NCBI GenBank assembly: GCA_013397455.1
Contig: VYZB01000117.1
Coordinates: 375,060 to 439,059 of the forward strand
Direction: 5' to 3'
DNA: 64,000 nt
Source of the DNA: Crotophaga sulcirostris
Lineage: Eukaryota > Chordata > Aves > Cuculiformes > Crotophagidae
The notes below the pieces were generated by a model. That model was not told the origin of the DNA. It made no database searches and saw nothing but the letters and a program-made list of their open reading frames with translations. Positions 61,401-64,000 of this stretch are shown here, piece after piece; positions within the stretch are counted from its first letter, which is position 1, and every line of letters begins with the position of its first letter. The translations under genes and the position numbers were made by a program.

Positions 61401-64000
61401 TAACCTTGCTTGAATCAACATGCATTATCTGAACAAGAGGTTTATTTCTCTGAACAAGAAAATCTTGTCCCTTTTTGAGCAAACACCTGTTATTTCAAAC
61501 CCACTGTTTCTGTAGAGAAAAAAATAACAATCAAAATAATTTTGATAAAAAACTGTTTTACATGTGCATCTAAAAATGCTCTGTATATTGTAGAGATAAT
61601 TCAAGAACAGTGTTGATTAAGTAAGTGTGCTTTAAGCAGTTCTCAAGAAGCTCTGCAACCTGAAACACTCTGTCTTCTGGTTTTGTGTAACTAATGACAG
61701 CATTAAAATAGTAAACAAACCAAAGACAGTTCTTTTCTAATACAAAATGTATAATTAGAATTCATTGGAAAAAATTATTATGTACATGGAGTAAACTGGC
61801 AAATCGTTATGCTGAGACAACCAAAGTAATGAAGAAATGCTGACCAGTTATGGCAAAAGTGGTTTTCCTTTTCTTTCTCATTACTACATATTCTCACACT
61901 GCCTGCTCCAGCCAGATTAAAACCACTTTAATGACTTGGATGGATGGCATCAGGAGTTAGCAGAGCTCACAAAGGCTCCAGTGAGATTGTTGCTTTCCAT
62001 TTTACTTCTGTTAACAAAATTAGATATGAGTTGCCTCTGTCTCCTCTAAAGGGTTGTTTCTTGTATATAGAGTTTCCCACAGAATATGAAAGCAAGACAA
62101 TACTTTTCAAGATTTGTTTCATAAGGGATAAATTACGCAAATTTCATTAGACTATGAATCACTGAATAATTTACCCAAAGGATAATGATGTGTGCCTCAA
62201 TAAAAAATGTTTGGTGTAATTACAATTTTGTTCACAGGCTCAGCTCAAGCTCACTACAGGTATTTTGGTCAGGGTTTTCCCCAGTTACTTTGATTTTTCC
62301 TACTATATGTATTCTGCATTTGCTGCCTACTCATGTGAAAACTCCAGTTCTGATTTGATAGAGTCCTCCATAACATCATAATGATTTAGAATAAAGTGTT
62401 TTTCTCAGATATAGTTTTCTTTCTTATTCCTTTCTTAGACAAGCAGAGCTCTCAGCATCCTCAATTGGATGCTCACTGAGCAAAATTTAAAGTTCTCAGC
62501 TCTGATATCATTTTCAGTGGAGCCGTAACAAAAGTGCAGCTAAGTATTTACTTTTAGAGGAGAAGCCATGCTTCCATAATGGTGTTGAAGTCCATACTGC
62601 ATTTAGATACATTTGGATAAAAATATTGTTCTGTTGTTAGCCAATTGCTAGAGTGTATCCTACTTCCCACTACAGTCAATTACTGCATAAGAGCATCTGT
62701 ATGGCACCTAGAAATCCTACACATAGATTCTCCACATTAGACCAGCAACAAACTGAGAACTTAAGGAGTCTGTCAGACTTTAAGGAACTTGGAGAACTCT
62801 GTCTTGAGCCTCTCATAAATCAAAATCCTAAGCAAAACGTTTGTTCACAGAACACTAGTAAATAACAAGACAGCACCACTGGCAGCTGAGTACAGCAGGG
62901 GCCTGTTTGATGCGATTGTCTATGAGAAAATAAGGCAACTTTTTGGAAAATAGTAGTAGTGATAGTGACTGATTTGCCTTGGTTAGAGTTAACAGCTTGA
63001 AATTATGGGATAGTTTTATTGACTACTTTGTGTTGCATTTTCCACAAACAAAAAACGTCCATGGGAAATATTGATGGTGCCTCTGTTCTGCTCAGACTGT
63101 GGGTGCAGTGGGGTGTGAACATAAAGTCCCACAAGGTGATCCAGGCTTCCTATTCTTCAGCACAGAGCAGATGTCTAAAACTCAATGGCTATGTTTATAT
63201 TAATAAAAAATATGATGCCAGAGGACAGATTTGGCCTGACTGACGACACTTAAATTGTTACATTGGTTTCTGGCACAGATGAGAGGTTATTTTCAAAAAA
63301 CTGGTCAGATACTACCTCACTCTTCTACAGGACAAGAGATTTTAGTTGACTGACACAAGCTGTACCATACTGCTTGGCTTCAGGATTAGAAAACAGAAAA
63401 TTATATAATATCAGTGATATAACTGTGGTTATTAGATCCCTGCCTGCTTTACATAAAAGTTCTTCCACGCCCAGGGAAGGAAATCCTAGGTCTTCAGGAG
63501 AGACCTAGTTTGAGAAAAAAAGTTGTTTTTACCAGATTAAAAGACAAAGTAATTAATCTGCTCTTCCATCTCCAGAGAGATGTAATCTGTATTCTAAGTG
63601 TATTAGAGAATGTAAGACCTCACAAAAGACATTTTATGGAAGCTCAACCATTGAGCTGAAGGATTTATGGAGAAATATCTTCACAGCAATCCAACGGTTA
63701 AGGCAACAGATTCCCAGAAAGGAAAACTTTGTTTTTCACACATCTTGAATATCAGGGAGTTATAACTCAAGGTATTTATGCTGTTTATGCATTTTATATT
63801 GGAAACAAAAACAAACCCCAAAAGTCTCATCATTATTAAGTTAGTGAGCTCTAGCTTCCCAAATGAAGCTTACTTTTGCCTGGAAATTTTGTTCTGATTA
63901 TTTCCTATTCTTAACTGAATGGGGAATCCATCTGAGAAGACAAATTAAATCCTGTATCTCTTACTTTCCCTTGTTGCGCTATGTGACCTTCACCTTTATG
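55446..64000. other. Unique AT-rich sequence, no gene seen
   Basis: About 8.5 kb with no recognisable dispersed repeat. There is a T/G-rich tract at 58514-58545 (complement of the A/C tracts elsewhere) and a short A/C tract near 63803-63821. 56120-56280 and 57290-57480 have a non-repetitive look that might reflect conserved non-coding sequence. Open frames, such as the overlapping opposite-strand pair at 55486-55811, look accidental. Confidence 0.5.

Overview
The window looks like ordinary bird nuclear DNA: an AT-rich intergenic or intronic stretch with no gene that I can recognise. The case for a bird rests on CR1 LINE fragments being the dominant repeat. Most are 5'-truncated, and several end in the short ATTCTATG-type or TGATACTG-type 3' tails typical of CR1. 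Retroviral LTR remnants of a general avian type are also present. I see no mammalian-type repeats (no Alu or L1-like sequence), no bacterial-style gene packing and no operons. By eye, recognisable repeats cover roughly an eighth of the window. The species cannot be named from this.

Layout. 1-12.6 kb is mostly unique AT-rich sequence, interrupted by an old minus-strand CR1 (1.38-1.82 kb) and a decayed retroviral block (9.6-10.17 kb). 12.6-15.1 kb holds a CR1 that has lost its reverse-transcriptase region and a nearly full-length solo LTR (14508-15062). 15.1-26.0 kb is unique, with one weak exon-like candidate at 20.2-20.4 kb. 26.0-34.2 kb is the repeat-rich centre: five CR1 pieces, an (AAGGG)n array with an unresolved base, an (ATTCT)n array and another LTR 3' fragment. 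34.2-44.8 kb is mainly unique, with a very AT-rich patch at 36.7-37.0 kb and a CR1 tail at 39.95 kb. 44.8-50.5 kb carries a probable LTR, a 2.3-kb minus-strand CR1 that still shows much of its reverse transcriptase, a CR1 tail, and a retrovirus-derived repeat built of about 47-bp modules. 50.5-64 kb is unique except for a very short CR1 tail at 52.4 kb and a second copy (55.2 kb) of the repeat seen at 9.6 kb.

No genes work together here. The only recognisable coding remnants are dead CR1 ORF2 pieces. No rRNA, tRNA, CRISPR array, origin or convincing host exon was found. Open frames outside repeats are short (about 120 codons at most), scattered on both strands and match nothing I recognise, so I treat them as chance. 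The window could still contain conserved regulatory elements or small exons, which only comparative alignment or RNA data would reveal. I did not find an undescribed biological system. The most informative observations are about repeat history: CR1 subfamily layering, an internally deleted CR1, the modular repeat near 50.2 kb, the shared repeat at 9.6 and 55.2 kb, and recurrent A-then-CCAAA tracts.
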